From assembly GCA_030562195.1 (NCBI GenBank), contig CM060203.1:6028208-6092207 (forward strand): a stretch of 64,000 nt of DNA, read 5' to 3'. Numbering within the stretch: position 1 is the stretch's first letter; the number at the start of each line of letters is the position of its first letter. Below the pieces are notes generated by a model. The model saw only the letters and a program-made list of their open reading frames with translations. It was not told the origin of the DNA and made no database searches. Shown piece after piece: positions 36,101 through 48,955 of the stretch. Source of the stretch: Nipponacmea schrenckii (lineage: Eukaryota; Mollusca; Gastropoda; Lottiidae). Position numbers and translations under genes: made by a program.

Positions 36101-36905
36101 TGTTGTCAACAAACTCTTGTACTGTAGAGGAATTGGGGGAGAGGTAGTGACTTGTTATTAACAAACTCTTGTACTGTAGAGGAATTGGGGTGGGATGGTG
36201 ACTTGTTATCAACAAACTCTTGTACTGTAGAGGAATTGGGGGTGAGGTAGTGACTTGTTATCAACAAACTCTTGTACTGTAGAGGAATTAGGGGTGAGGT
36301 GGTGACTTGTTATCAATAAACTCTTGTAATGTAGAGGAATTGGGGGTGAGGTGGTGACTTGTTATCAACAAACTCTTGTACTGTAGAGGAATTGGAGGTG
36401 GGGTGGTGACTTGTTTTCAACAAACTCTTGTACTGTAGAGGAATTGGGGGTGGGGTGGAGACTTGTTGTCAACAAACTCTTGTACTGTAGAGGAATTGGA
36501 GGTGGGGTGGTGACTTGTTATCAATAAACTCTTGTACTGTAGAGGAATTGGGGGTGGGGTGGAGACTTGTTGTCAACAAACTCTTGTACTGTAGAGGAAT
36601 TGGGGTGAGGTGGTGACTTGTTGTCAAGAAACTCTTGTACTGTAGAGGAATTGGGGTGAGGTGGTGACTTGTTGTCAAGAAACTCTTGTACTGTAGAGGA
36701 ATTGGGGTGAGGTGGTGACTTGTTGTCAAGAAACTCTTGTACTGTAGAGGAATTGGGGTGAGGTGGTGACTTGTTATCAATAAACTCTTGTACTGTAGAG
36801 GAATTGGGGTGAGGTGGTGACTTGTTATCAATAAACTCTTGTACTGTAGAGGAATTGGGGGTGGGGTGGTAACTTGCTATCAACAAACTCCTGTATTGTA
36901 GAGGA
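33150..36905. repeat. 52-bp satellite, about 72 units
   Basis: Unit acttgttatcaacaaactct, tgtactgtagaggaattggg, then ggtgaggtggtg. Loss or gain of a G gives 51-53 bp. Variants (tatcaa/tgtcaa, gaggtgg/ggggtgg, caacaa/caataa/caagaa) recur in blocks, showing multi-unit amplification. Open frames on - are artefacts of the unit. Confidence 0.95.
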
Positions 36906-37189
36906 AATATATTGTACTTGTGAACTTGTCGAGTTCTTGAGACTACCTTGAAATGCATTTTTATTCAATAAATCACTGTATATAGATAGACACGTATAGT
37001 CTGGATGCTCTGCTGTCATTTAACTCTTCTAACAAAGGTAATTACAAACTTTGTTACAAATCTAACCTTATTGCACTATGTGTCTTTATCGTGTTCTTAC
37101 CGTGGAATAATAATAACGTTTCAAGGTTAAGAAATAGGTACATCAAGATTGTAGCTTGTTCGTGATTTTCAAGGCATATAGTGGTTTAG

Positions 37190-39635
37190 ATATTTAATCA
37201 ACAACTTATAGAACTATCTGTATAGTCACCTAAATATTGACTTTACCAGCTGATAGAGCTCAATTATAGCTATCTGTATAGTCACCTAAATATTTACTTT
37301 ACTAGCTGATAGAATTCAATTTCAACTATCTGTATAGTCACTTTAATATTAACATTCTGTATATTCACCTAAATATTGACTTTACCAGCTGATAGAGCTC
37401 AATTACAGCTATCTGTATAGTTATCTAAATATTTACTTTACCAGCTGATAGAGTTCAATTTCAACTATCTGTATAGTCACTTTAATATTAACATTGCCAG
37501 CTATCTGTATATTCACCTAACTATTGACTTTACCAGCTGATAGAGCTCAATTACAGCTATCTGTATAGTCATCTAAATATTAACTTGACCAGCTGGATAG
37601 AGTTTAATTTGTTTAGAGTATACCAAACTATCGTGTGTAACTAGGTAGTAGATTGTTTGGTACAATGACAGTTTTCTGTGATCCGAATGAGACTAGAGTA
37701 TACCAAACTATCATGTCTAACTAGCTAGTGGATTGTTTGGTACAATGATAGTTTACTGTGGTCAGAATGGGACTAGAGTATACCAAACTATCATGACTAA
37801 CTAGCTAGTAGATTGTTTGGTACATTGACAGTTTTCTGTAGTCAGAATGAGACTTGAGTATACCAAACTATCGTGTCTAACTAGCTAGTAGATTGTTCGG
37901 TACAATGATAGTTATCTATGGTCAGAATGAGACTAGAGTTCAATTTCAACTATCTGTATAGTCACTTTAATATTAACATTGCCAGCTATCTGTATATTCA
38001 CCTAAATATTGACTTTACCAGCTGATAGAGCTCAATTACAGCTATCTGTATAGTCATCTAAATATTTACTTTACCAGCTGATAGAGTTCAATTTCAACTA
38101 TCTGTATAGTCACTTTAATATTAACATTGCCAGCTATCTGTATATTCACCTAACTATTGACTTTACCAGCTGATAGAGCTCAATTACAGCTATCTTTATA
38201 GTCATCTAAATATTAACTTGACCAGCTGGATAGAGTTTAATTTCAACTAACTGTATATTCACCTAAATATTGACTTTACCAGCTGATAGAGCTCAATTAC
38301 AGCTATCTGTATAGTCATCTAAATATTTACTTTACCAGCTGATAGAGTTCAATTTCAACTATCTGTATAGTCACTTTAATATTAACATTGCCAGCTATCT
38401 GTATATTCACCTAAATATTGACTTTACCAGCTGATAGAGCTCAATTACAGCTATCTGTATAGTCATCTAAATATTTACTTTACCAGCTGATAGAGTTCAA
38501 TTTCAACTATCTGTATAGTCACTTTAATATTAACATTGCCAGCTATCTGTATATTCACCTAACTATTGACTTTACCAGCTGATAGAGCTCAATTACAGCT
38601 ATCTGTATAGTCATCTAAATATTAACTTGACCAGCTGGATAGAGTTTAATTTCAACTAACTGTATATTCACCTAAATATTGACTTTACCAGCTGATAGAG
38701 CTCAATTACAGCTATCTGTATAGTCATCTAAATATTAACTTGACCAGCTGGATAGAGTTCAATATCAGCTATCTGTATAGTCACTTTAATATTAAAATTA
38801 CCAGCTGATAGAGCTCTATTACAGCTATCTGTATGTTCACCTAAATATTGACTTTACCAGCTGATAGAGCTCAATTACAGCTATCTGTATAGTCTTTTAA
38901 ATATTTACTTTACCAGCTGATAGAGTTCAATTTCAACTATCTGTATAGTCACTTTAATATTAACATTGCCAGCTATCTGTATATTCACCTAACTATTGAC
39001 TTTACCAGCTGATAGAGCTCAATTACAGCTATCTGTATAGTCATCTAAATATTAACTTGACCAGCTGGATAGAGTTTAGTTTCAACTAACTGTATATTCA
39101 CCTAAATATTGACTTTACCAGCTGATAGAGCTCAATTACAGCTATCTGTATAGTCATCTAAATATTAACTTGACCAGCTGGATAGAGTTCAATATCAGCT
39201 ATCTGTATAGTCACTTTAATATTAACATTACCAGCTGATAGAGCTCTATTACAGCTATCTGTAAAGAAATCTAAATATTTACTTTACCAGCTGATATCTA
39301 GAGCTCAATTACAGCTATCTATATAGCCATCTAAATATTTACTTTACCAGCTGATAGAGCTCAATTTCAACTATCTGTATAGTCATCTTATTTTTTACTT
39401 TACCAGCTGATAGAGCTCAATTTCAGCTATCTGTATAGTCATCTAAATATTTACTTTACCAGCTGATAGAGCTTAATTTCGGATATCTGTATAGTCATCT
39501 AAATATTGACTTTACCAGCTGATAGAACTCAATTTCAGCTGTCTGTATAGTCATTTAAATATTGACTGATAGAGCTAAATTTCAGCTGTTTATACATTTA
39601 AATATTTATTTTACCAGCTGATAGAGCTCAAATAA
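37190..39635. repeat. 56-bp satellite, about 38 units
   Basis: Unit cagctgatagagctcaatta, cagctatctgtatagtcatc, taaatatttactttac. A larger composite order is seen: ttacag-, tttcaac- and shortened units alternate in the same order several times between 37,380 and 39,100. Interrupted by four 80-bp satellite units at 37,612-37,938. Confidence 0.93.
37612..37938. repeat. 80-bp satellite, block 2, about 4 units embedded in the 56-bp satellite
   Basis: Starts with tagagtataccaaactatcg and ends at agactagagt, continuing directly as tcaatttcaactatctgtat of the 56-bp family. Both joins fall at a TAGAGT motif that the two families share. Confidence 0.9.
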
Positions 39636-39639
39636 GGAA

Positions 39640-40060
39640 AATATTTGTATGTATCCTTTTGAGAATCAATAATAAAAAAATAGAACTAAAAATCACAGAC
39701 TGTCTCTTTAACATGATTGATAATAAACAGGAAGAAAGAAAAAAACGGATGGTGGTTTGTGAACTTTCTAACCTTTGATCGCTTTCTGTAAATCACCAGG
39801 TTCGATCATTACACAACTAACAATCAATTGAGTAACCATGACAATGTCGCAGTTATTGATTTTTATAATCGTAAGTTTAAAGTGCAATGGCGGCGGCTTT
39901 GATCTGACACAGTCTTTCTTTTATAATGACTCATTCAAACCATAATCCGAAACATTTCCTAAGCATGTAAATAGGTCAATGGATGGCATTAACAAGGTTA
40001 TATGATACATGAAAAGTACTGAGTAATGTCAAGGTATTAGACTCAATTCGCAGGCCTGGA
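39640..40060. other. Unique spacer between satellites, no gene
   Basis: AT-rich single-copy sequence with no frame or RNA signal that I recognise. Confidence 0.5.
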
Positions 40061-40063
40061 ATA

Positions 40064-41276
40064 TTTGGTTGTTTGGTATAATGATAGTTTTCATTGGTCA
40101 AAATGAGACTAGAGTATATCAAACTATAGTGTCTAACTAGCTAGTAGATTGTTTGGTATAATGACAGTTTCCTGTGGTCAGAATGGGACTAGAGTATATC
40201 AAACTATCGTGTCTAACTAGCTGGTAGATTGTTTGGTATAATGACAGTTTTCTGTGGTCAAAATGAGACTAGAGTATATCAAACTATAGTGTCTAACTAG
40301 CTAGTAGGTTGTTTGGTACAATGATAGTTTCATTGGTCAAAATGAGACTAGAGTATATCAAACTATAGTGTCTAACTAGCTAGTAGATTGTTTGGTACAA
40401 TGACAGTTTTCTGTGGTCAGAATGGGACTAGAGTAAATCAAACTATCGTGCCTAACTAGCTGGTAGATTGTTTGGTATAATGACAGTTTTCTGTGGTCAG
40501 AATGGGACTAGAGTAAATCAAACTATCGTGTCTAACTAGCTAGTAGATTGTTTGGTACAATGACAGTTTTCTGTGGTCAGAATGGGACTAGAGTAAATCA
40601 AACTATCGTGCCTAACTAGCTGGTAGATTGTTTGGTATAATGACAGTTTTCTGTTGTCAGAATGGGACTAGAGTATATCAAACTATCGTGTCTAACTAGC
40701 TGGTAGATTGTTTGGTATAATGACAGTTTTCTGTGGTCAGAATGGGACTAGAGTATATCAAACTATCGTGTCTAACTTGCTGGTAGATTGTTTGGTACAA
40801 TGATAGTTTTCTGTGGTCAAAATGAGACTAGAGTATATCAAACTATCGTGTCTAACTAGCTAGTAGATTGTTTGGTACAATGACAGTTTTCTGTGGTCAG
40901 AATGGGACTAGAGTATATCAAACTATCGTGTCTAACTAGCTAGTAGATTGTTTGGTACAATGACAGTTTTCTGCGGTCAGAATGGGACTAGAGTATATCA
41001 AACTATCGTGTCTAACTAGCTAGTAGATTGTTTGATACAATGATAGTTTTCTGTGGTCAGAATGGGACTAGAGTATACCAAACTATCGTGTCTAACTAGC
41101 TAGTAGATTGTTTGATACAATGACAGTTTTCTGTGGTCAAAATGTGACTAGAGTATAACAAACTATCGTGTCTAACTAGCTAGTAGATTGTTTGATACAA
41201 TGACAGTTTTCTGTGGTTAGAATGAGACTAGAGCATATCAAACTATCATGTCTAACTAGCTAGTAGAATTTTATGT
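40064..41276. repeat. 80-bp satellite, block 3, about 15 units
   Basis: Same unit as block 1, in the same orientation. A local subfamily carries gtttggtataatgacag and gagtaaatcaaac. Confidence 0.95.
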
Positions 41277-44200
41277 GCAGTGATAGCTTTTGATTGTAGT
41301 TTGGGCTGTTGGTTGGCTTTCGTTCTGTTTACTTCATACTACTGCTTCGTCATCTTATCGGAAAAGTGATAAGGGAATAAGTGGAAGGGGAAGTGTTCGG
41401 ATTAAATTGACGAGGCTGTCTGAGAGAGAGAATTATGTTCAGTCAGTGTTAGTCGCGCTGGTTAATTCACCAGCCTTGAAAGTTAATTATATTGTGAAAT
41501 AGTGATTATATCACAGAAACATTAACATCTTCAACAATCACCTTTACAAATCAACTTAGTTTTTTAAAACATTACCAGTTTATACTTTAAAGAGATTTTG
41601 TTTAAAAAAATGCTATCATCAATTTTCAACATTCTAATTTTTGATCAGATAGCGGTGGATTTTGCAATTCCACTATAACTGCACATTTTATGACGTCAAA
41701 TGAAGTTGGGCCTTTTCTAGAGCTGATACGGTTAGGAATGGTTAGGTTGTGAAGAAGTTTTTGATATCATCAATTTACACCATTCTCAATTTCAAACGAC
41801 TGCGGTTCTTGCAATTCCTCTTACACGTTCGCGGCCTAATATAAAGTGGATATTTACATTTAAAGAAAAGAACAGGGGGTTTGATTGATTAATATTGACC
41901 ATCAAATTGGTGATTGGAATGGCTCACTTTCAAAATGGCGGAGAAATCAAAATGGCTACCAAAATGGCTTGTGTATAAAATTGATATTTAAACTTATCTT
42001 GTTTAACGACAATGTTTATATTTACATGAGATTATAACACAGTACAGTGAATGGAACCCAGGTATGACCCAAAGATACAGAGATTCTTCAATAGATATTG
42101 TCAACGGTCGCCCGGGGTCATACGGAGTGCTATGTTTGCAGGCTACAGCAACGTTCGTTGACTTGTACATATTTGAAAATATCCGCAGGTTCTCTAATAA
42201 CGAATTTGACATTTTCTTTCTTAGCGTTCTGTCCTGGAGCCTGATATAACTTGACGTCATGTTAAATCTATACAGATTTATAGTAATCCCTTTTCTAAAA
42301 CAAAATAGGTGACTTTTCTTCTCAAACCACAGGTTTTTGACCCCTTGGTCCCATGCCCTTGTCGTTTTCTGCTGATGGCAAAATTCTTTATAACTCAATA
42401 CGGTTGTTTATTTCAGTCGTATCCCTAAAAGTATATATTTGATTTTTAGGAGGCTAGCATAATTTTTTTTAGTTATTGTATTTGAAATATGATAAAAAAA
42501 TCTGCTCAAAACAACCTCAGTGTTAACTACCCTCAGATTTACTGCAAGCAAACTCAGTGTAGGTCAAATTATCTATTTCTTTTACAATATCTCAAATTGT
42601 GTTGTCTATTTATTAGACCCTTAAAAATCTGTCGATATGGGAACGAACAATTTGTCCTACTTTCTTCTTTACAATTAAGAAAAGAATCGTTGAGTGATTT
42701 ACGTGTATTATATCAACCGTATATAGATGAAATACAGTTTGGACTGGTGAAATATACAAATAGTAGAAACGAATTGTGCACGCATCGTTACATACCTGTA
42801 TGCACCTCACGTGTTCACCTACATTGATCATTGCCTACCAAGCGACGCCTATTCGCTGCTTTCAACTGTGTCAAGTTAATGAATTTCGTTTTATTTTGTT
42901 GAAAGGGTTTTGGGTGAGGTTGTTTTGAAATTGAAAATTTATCTTTATGAAATATCTGGTGCATGAAATACATAAATTCTTAGTAACTTAGTAATAATTA
43001 TATAACATACCACTTCATGAGAGCACTAGGTTGGTCATTGACCTGTCTCTAGTAATATACCCTCGGGGTCTGGTACTATATCACGTCATACAGTCAACAA
43101 AGCGATACGTCGATCGTACCACCAGTTAAGGTAGATGTACAAAGAAAGAGAATGGTCAACATCGTTGACTGTCTGTAGAGCATTGACCTCATAGTACTTT
43201 ATTAAATTAAATAATCAGCTGGAGGTCATGTCTTGGTTCAGTTTCAGTGACCTGTTAACAAGATGCCTGTAGTTCTTTAATTCTCAAAAAAACGGCCTTA
43301 TTTCTCTATCAGCTGTTGATATTTCACTGGTAGATAAAGACATGGTAACATAAACCTACCAAGTTCTATCTACCTCACAAGACATTGTTCCTTCAAAGTA
43401 ATTTTCAAGAGGTTTTCCAATAATTCTAATTCTAAAAAAGCTAAAACTGTTTTAACTGCTTTTTTTTTAGTTCGTTATACTTTTTGTAAGATGTTAGAGA
43501 AAAATGTCTCCTTACGTAACTAGATGTTAATAAAAGTACCAAGTTTTAATGAGGCCAAACAACTGAAATATTTTATACAGCTTGCTTAACAATTAGAAGG
43601 CCAACACAATTGTAATTTACCCTTTCAGTTTGATCAAGTAGATACATGCATATAAATGACATAATTTAGAAATTTTCAGGTATAATTTATGAAAATGTTG
43701 CATACCGTCCCTTTCAAATAGTCCTAATGTTATATAACATTTAATGTATCTATCGATTCATAATCAAGAAAAAGGAGACTTGTTGATTTTTAGATGCTTA
43801 CGGTAAACCTTTAAAAACATTCATAAGAAGCTATCATCGTTTGGAAGCTTTACTATTTGACCCAATTCAAAATGTACGTGTAAATTACAGCGTCTCTCTA
43901 TCTCTTCTCTCTATATTATGTTTTCTGAATGAATCTTAGAGATGTTTGTTCCTAAAGACAGAAAGATGCTGAATGATATTTCTGAATGTCAATAGAATAG
44001 GCCTGAAGATAAATCTAGCATATATATAATTATATTATATATAATACATCAATATTGATACTGACTCATGACGTCATCACCAACATATACTAACGGTGAA
44101 TGCGACGTGGGCCCACATCAAGATGTTCGTCAACAAGTTCTAGCTGGTATTTGTAGAGAATAACCACGACTTCTGCCTTAGGATCAACCTCGTTACTTCT

Positions 44201-44430
44201 AGAGGCCATACTGAATATAATAAGTATAAAGTTAAAATAGAGAATGATATATAAAAATAATGAGATCACGTACTCTCCATACTAAGTGCTCGTGATCGAA
44301 CCAGGTCCGATGACCCAGGATTATCCAACGCTATTAATTTAGCCTTGCGTCGCATTTTTCATGTTCTACAATACTTACAAATTACAATAATCCTTTCCAT
44401 GGTATTTGTTAACTTTGCTTGATGCAATGA
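41277..44430. other. Unique region between satellites, no recognisable gene
   Basis: A 70-codon + frame at 41,290-41,502 begins with a hydrophobic stretch and follows a possible acceptor (tttgattgtag), but has no ATG and no known domain. Frames at 42,003-42,398 (-) and 42,489-42,827 (+) show no family features. None is called as a gene. Confidence 0.5.
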
Positions 44431-44439
44431 AAATTTTGT

Positions 44440-47170
44440 GCCCAAAATGAGACAAAAGCATACCAAAGTATCGTGTCTAACTAGCTAGTAGATTGTTTGG
44501 TACAATGATGGTTTTCTGTGGTCAGATTGGGACTAGAGTATATCAAACTATCATATCTAACTAGATAGTAGATTGTTTGGTACAATGATAGTTTTCTATG
44601 GCCAGAATAAGACTAAAGTATACCATACTATCTGGTCAGAATTAGACTAGAGCATACCAAACTATCGTGTCTAACTAGCTAGAAGATTGTTTGGTACACT
44701 GACAGTTTTTTATGGTCAGAATGGGACTAGAGTATATCAAACTATCGTGTCTAACTAGCTAGTAGATTGTTTGGTACAAATGACAGTTTTCTGTGGTCAG
44801 AATGAGACTTGAGTATACCAAACTATCGTGTCTAACTAGCTAGTAGATTGTTTGGTACATTGACAGTTTTCTGTAGTCACAATGAGACTAAAGTATACCA
44901 AACTATCGTGTCTAACTAGCTAGTAGATTGTTTGGTACAATGACAGTTTTCTGTGGTCAGAATGAGACTTGAGTATACCAAACTATCGTGTCTAACTAGC
45001 TAGTAGATTGTTTGGTACAATGATAGTTTACTGTGGTCAGAATGAGACTAGAGTATACCAAACTATCATGTCTAACTAGCTAGTAGATTGTTTGGTACAA
45101 TTGCAGTTTTATGTGGTCAGAATGGGACTAGAACATACCAAACTATCGTGTCGAACTAGATAGTAGATTGTTTGGTACAGTTACAGTTTTCTGTGGTAAG
45201 AATGGGACTGGAGTATACCAAACTATCGTGTCTAAATAGCTAGTAGATTGTTTGGTACAATGACAGTTTACTGTGGTCATAATGAGACTAGAGTATACCA
45301 AACTATCATGTCTAACTAGCTAGTAGATTGTTTGGTACAATAGCAGTTTTCTGTTGTCAGAATGAGACTAGAGTAAACCAAACTATCGTGTTTAACTAAA
45401 TAGTAGATTGTTTGGTACAATGACAGTTTACTGTGGTAAGAATGAGACTACTAGAGTATACCAAACTATCGTGTTTAACTAGCTAGTAGATTGTTTTGTA
45501 CAATGACAGTTTACTGTGGTCAGAATGAGACTAGAGTATACCAAACTATCATGTCTAACTAGCTAGTAGATTGTTTGGTACAATTGCAGTTTTCTGTGGT
45601 CAGAATGAGACTAGAGTATACCAAACTATCATGTCTAACTAGCTAGTAGATTGTTTGATACAATGTTGGTTTTCTGTGATAATAATGGGACTAGGACATA
45701 CCAAACTATCATGTCCAACTCCCTAGTAGATTGTTTTGTACAATGACAGTTTACTGTGGTCAGAATGAGACTAGAGTATACCAAACTATCGTGTCTAACT
45801 ACCTAGTAGATTGTTTGATACAATGACAGTTTTCTGTGGTCATAATGAGACTAGAGTATATCAAACTATCATGTCTAACTAGCTAGTAGATTGTTTGGTA
45901 CAATGACAGTTTTCTGTGGTCATAATGGGACTAGGACATACCAAACTATCATGTCTAACTAGATTGTAGATTGTTTGATACAATGATAGTTTTCTGTGGT
46001 CAGAATAAGACTAGAGTATATCAAACTATCGTGTCTAACTAGCTAGTAGATTGTTTGATACAATGACAGTTTTCTGTGGTCAGAATAAGACTAGAGTATA
46101 TCAAACTATCGTGTCTAACTAGCTAGTAGATTGCGTGTTACAATGACAGTTTTCTGTGGTCAGAATGGGACTAGAACATACCAAACTATCGTGTCTAACT
46201 AGCTAGTAGATTGTTTGGTACAATGACAGTTTTCTGTTAGAATGAGACTAAAGTATACCAAACCATCGTGTCTAACTAGCTAGTAGATTGTTTGATACAA
46301 TGACAGTTTTCTGTGGTCAGAATGGAACTAGAGCATACCAAACCATCGTGTCTAACTAGCTAGTAGATTGTTTGATTCAATGACAGTTTTCTGTGGTCAG
46401 AATGGATCTAGAGCATACCAAACCATCGTGTCTAACTAGCTAGTAGATTGTTTGATACAATGATAGTTTACTGTAGTCAGAATGGGACTAGAGCATACCA
46501 AACCATCGTGTCTAACTAGCTAGTAGATTGTTTGGTACAATGACAGTTTTCTGTAGTCAGAATGAGACTAGAGTATACCAAACTAACATGTTTGGTACAA
46601 TGACAGTTTTCTGTGGTCATAATGGGACTAGGACATACCAAACTATCATGTCTAACTAGATTGTAGATTGTTTGATACAATGATAGTTTTCTGTGGTCAG
46701 AATAAGACTAGAGTATATCAAACTATCGTGTCTAACTAGCTAGTAGATTGTTTGGTACAATGACAGTTTTCTATGGTCAGAATGGAACTAGAGTATACCA
46801 AACTATCTTGTCTAACTAGCTAGTAGATTGTTTGCTACAATGAGAGTTTTCTGTGCTCAGAATGAGACTAGAGCATACCAAAACTATCGTGTCTAACTAG
46901 CTAATAGATTGTTTGGTACAATGACAGTTTTCCGTGGTCAGATTGAGACTAAAGCATACCAAAACTATCGTGTCTAACCAGCTAGTAGATTGTTTGCTAC
47001 AATGATAGTTTACTGTAGTCAGAATGGGACTAGAGTATATCAAACTATCGTGTCTAACTAGCTAGTAGATTGTTTGCTACAATGATAGTTTACTGTAGTC
47101 AGAATGGGACTAGAGTATATCAAACTATCGTGTTTAACTAGCTAGTAGATTGTTTGCTACAATGACCGTT
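44440..47170. repeat. 80-bp satellite, block 4, about 34 units
   Basis: Same unit and orientation as blocks 1-3. Several units are shortened (44,620-44,640; 46,230; 46,590), and the end is abrupt at tgaccgtttttaaaataata. Confidence 0.95.
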
Positions 47171-47790
47171 TTTAAAATAATAATGTGAGAAATTCTATAA
47201 ACAATTGTAACATTAGGTATTTTTATTTACTATTAGTTAAGAAAGATTATAATCTGACCTTTGACCGTATCAAATTCGTGTGGATATTGGGGTGACCACA
47301 TTTTCACCATCACTGTCAGAAACGTCTACAGACTCGAGTCTGAAATAAACAAGGGGTGTATCCTCAGTGTGTGGACATACAAACAACAATTACAATGTAC
47401 CAGATTCTCATGATAAACATTTGCTTAAACCATAAAACAATATTCAATTTTAGACGTTTAAAATACATGTATCTCAGTCCCCAATATTAGGTAATGTAAT
47501 TCTTTTCAAAAGTTAGTGAGATCGAGAAAGACTTTTTGACAATCCCATGCATGAAGTGACATCTAGAGAAAAAAGTGTGAGCATGCCCTTACAACGCTTG
47601 CATTGGGTTTTTCCCAATCTATTTATAGATTTCCTCTTTGTTATTTTCTTTCCAACATAATGAAAAATCATTATCGTCCAAAGTATTAATTACGGTGGAT
47701 CTGGAATGAAGGAAAGCATGTGCGAGTCAAATTGAGATAAAAGAAAAACCTGTATTCAATGTTACCTTTTGATTGTTGACATTTAAAACA
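47171..47790. other. Unique spacer, no gene
   Basis: No long frame, repeat or RNA signal recognised. Confidence 0.5.
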
Positions 47791-47794
47791 CTTG

Positions 47795-48955
47795 TTCTAC
47801 CCTTCAGTAAAACAGGGTTCTATCCTTCAGTAAATCAGGGTTCTATCTGTCAGTAAAAAAAAGGTTCTATCTTTCAGTAAAACAGGGTTCTATCCTTCAG
47901 TAAATCAGGGTTCTATCTGTCAGTAAAACAAGGTTCTATCTTTCAGTAAAACAGGGTTCTATCCTTCAGTAAATCAGGGTTCTATCTGTCAGTAAAACAA
48001 GGGTTCTATCTTTCAGTAAATCAAGGTTCTATCTTTCAGTAAAACAGGGTTCTATACTTCAGTAAATCAGGGTTCTATCTGTCAGTAAAACAAGGTTCTA
48101 TCTTTCAGTAAAACAAGGTTCTATCTTTCAGTAAAACAAGGTTCTATCTTTCAGTAAAACAAGGTTCTATCTTTCAGTAAAACAAGGTTCTATCTTTCAG
48201 TAAAACAAGGTTCTATCTTTCAGTAAAACAAGGTTCTATCTTTCAGTAAAACAAGGTTCTATCTTGCAGTAAAACAAGGTTCTATCTTTCAGTAAAACAA
48301 GGTTCTATCTTTCAGTAAAACAAGGTTCTATCTTTCAGTAAAACAAGGTTCTATCTTTCAGTAAAACAGGTTTCTTTGTTTCAGTGCAACAGGGTTCTGC
48401 CTTTCAGTAAAACAGGATTCTATCCGTCAGTTAAACATGATTCCATCCTTTAATGAAACAAAGTTTCTTTCAGTAAATAGGGGTCTATCCGTCAGTAAAA
48501 CAGGATTCCATCCTTTAATAAAACAAAGTGTCTTTCAGTAAATAGGGTTCTATCCGCCAGTACAACAGGATTCCATCCTTTAATAAAACAAAGTTTCTTT
48601 CAGTAAATAGGGTTCTATCCGTCAGTAAAACAGGATTCCATCCTTTAGTAAAACAAAGTTTCTTCCAGTAAAAACAGGGTTCTATCCTTCAGTAAAACAG
48701 GGTTCTATCCGTCTGTAAAACAGGGTTCCATCCTTCAGTAAAACAAAGTTTCTTCCAGTAAAAACAGGGCCCTATCCTTCAGTAAAACAGGGTTCTATCC
48801 GTCTGTAAAACAGGATTCCATCCTTTAGTAAAACAAAGTTTCTTCCAGTAAAAACAGGGTTCTATCCTTCAGTAAAACAGGGTTCTATCCGCCTGTAAAA
48901 CAGGATTCCATCCTTTAATAAAACAAAGTTTCTTCCAGTAAAACAGGGTTGTATT
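47795..48955. repeat. 23-bp minisatellite, about 48 units in two subfamilies
   Basis: The left part (47,800-48,365) is a near-perfect array of ggttctatctttcagtaaaa plus caa. The right part (48,366-48,955) alternates ggttctatccgtcagtaaaa-type, gattccatcctttaataaaa-type and caaagtttctttccagtaaa-type units in a longer composite repeat. Confidence 0.93.

Noticed and set aside
33093..37019. Many 60-145 codon repetitive frames, mostly on -
   Set aside because: All are read-throughs of the 52-bp satellite; overlapping frames encode the same repeat in different registers.
42003..42827. Frames of 112-131 codons on both strands
   Set aside because: No domain, no splice context, overlapping opposite-strand frames of similar length; compatible with chance.
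27195..47170. CRISPR-like look of the regular 80-bp arrays
   Set aside because: There are no unique spacers between repeats, units are contiguous and diverged, and the host is eukaryotic.
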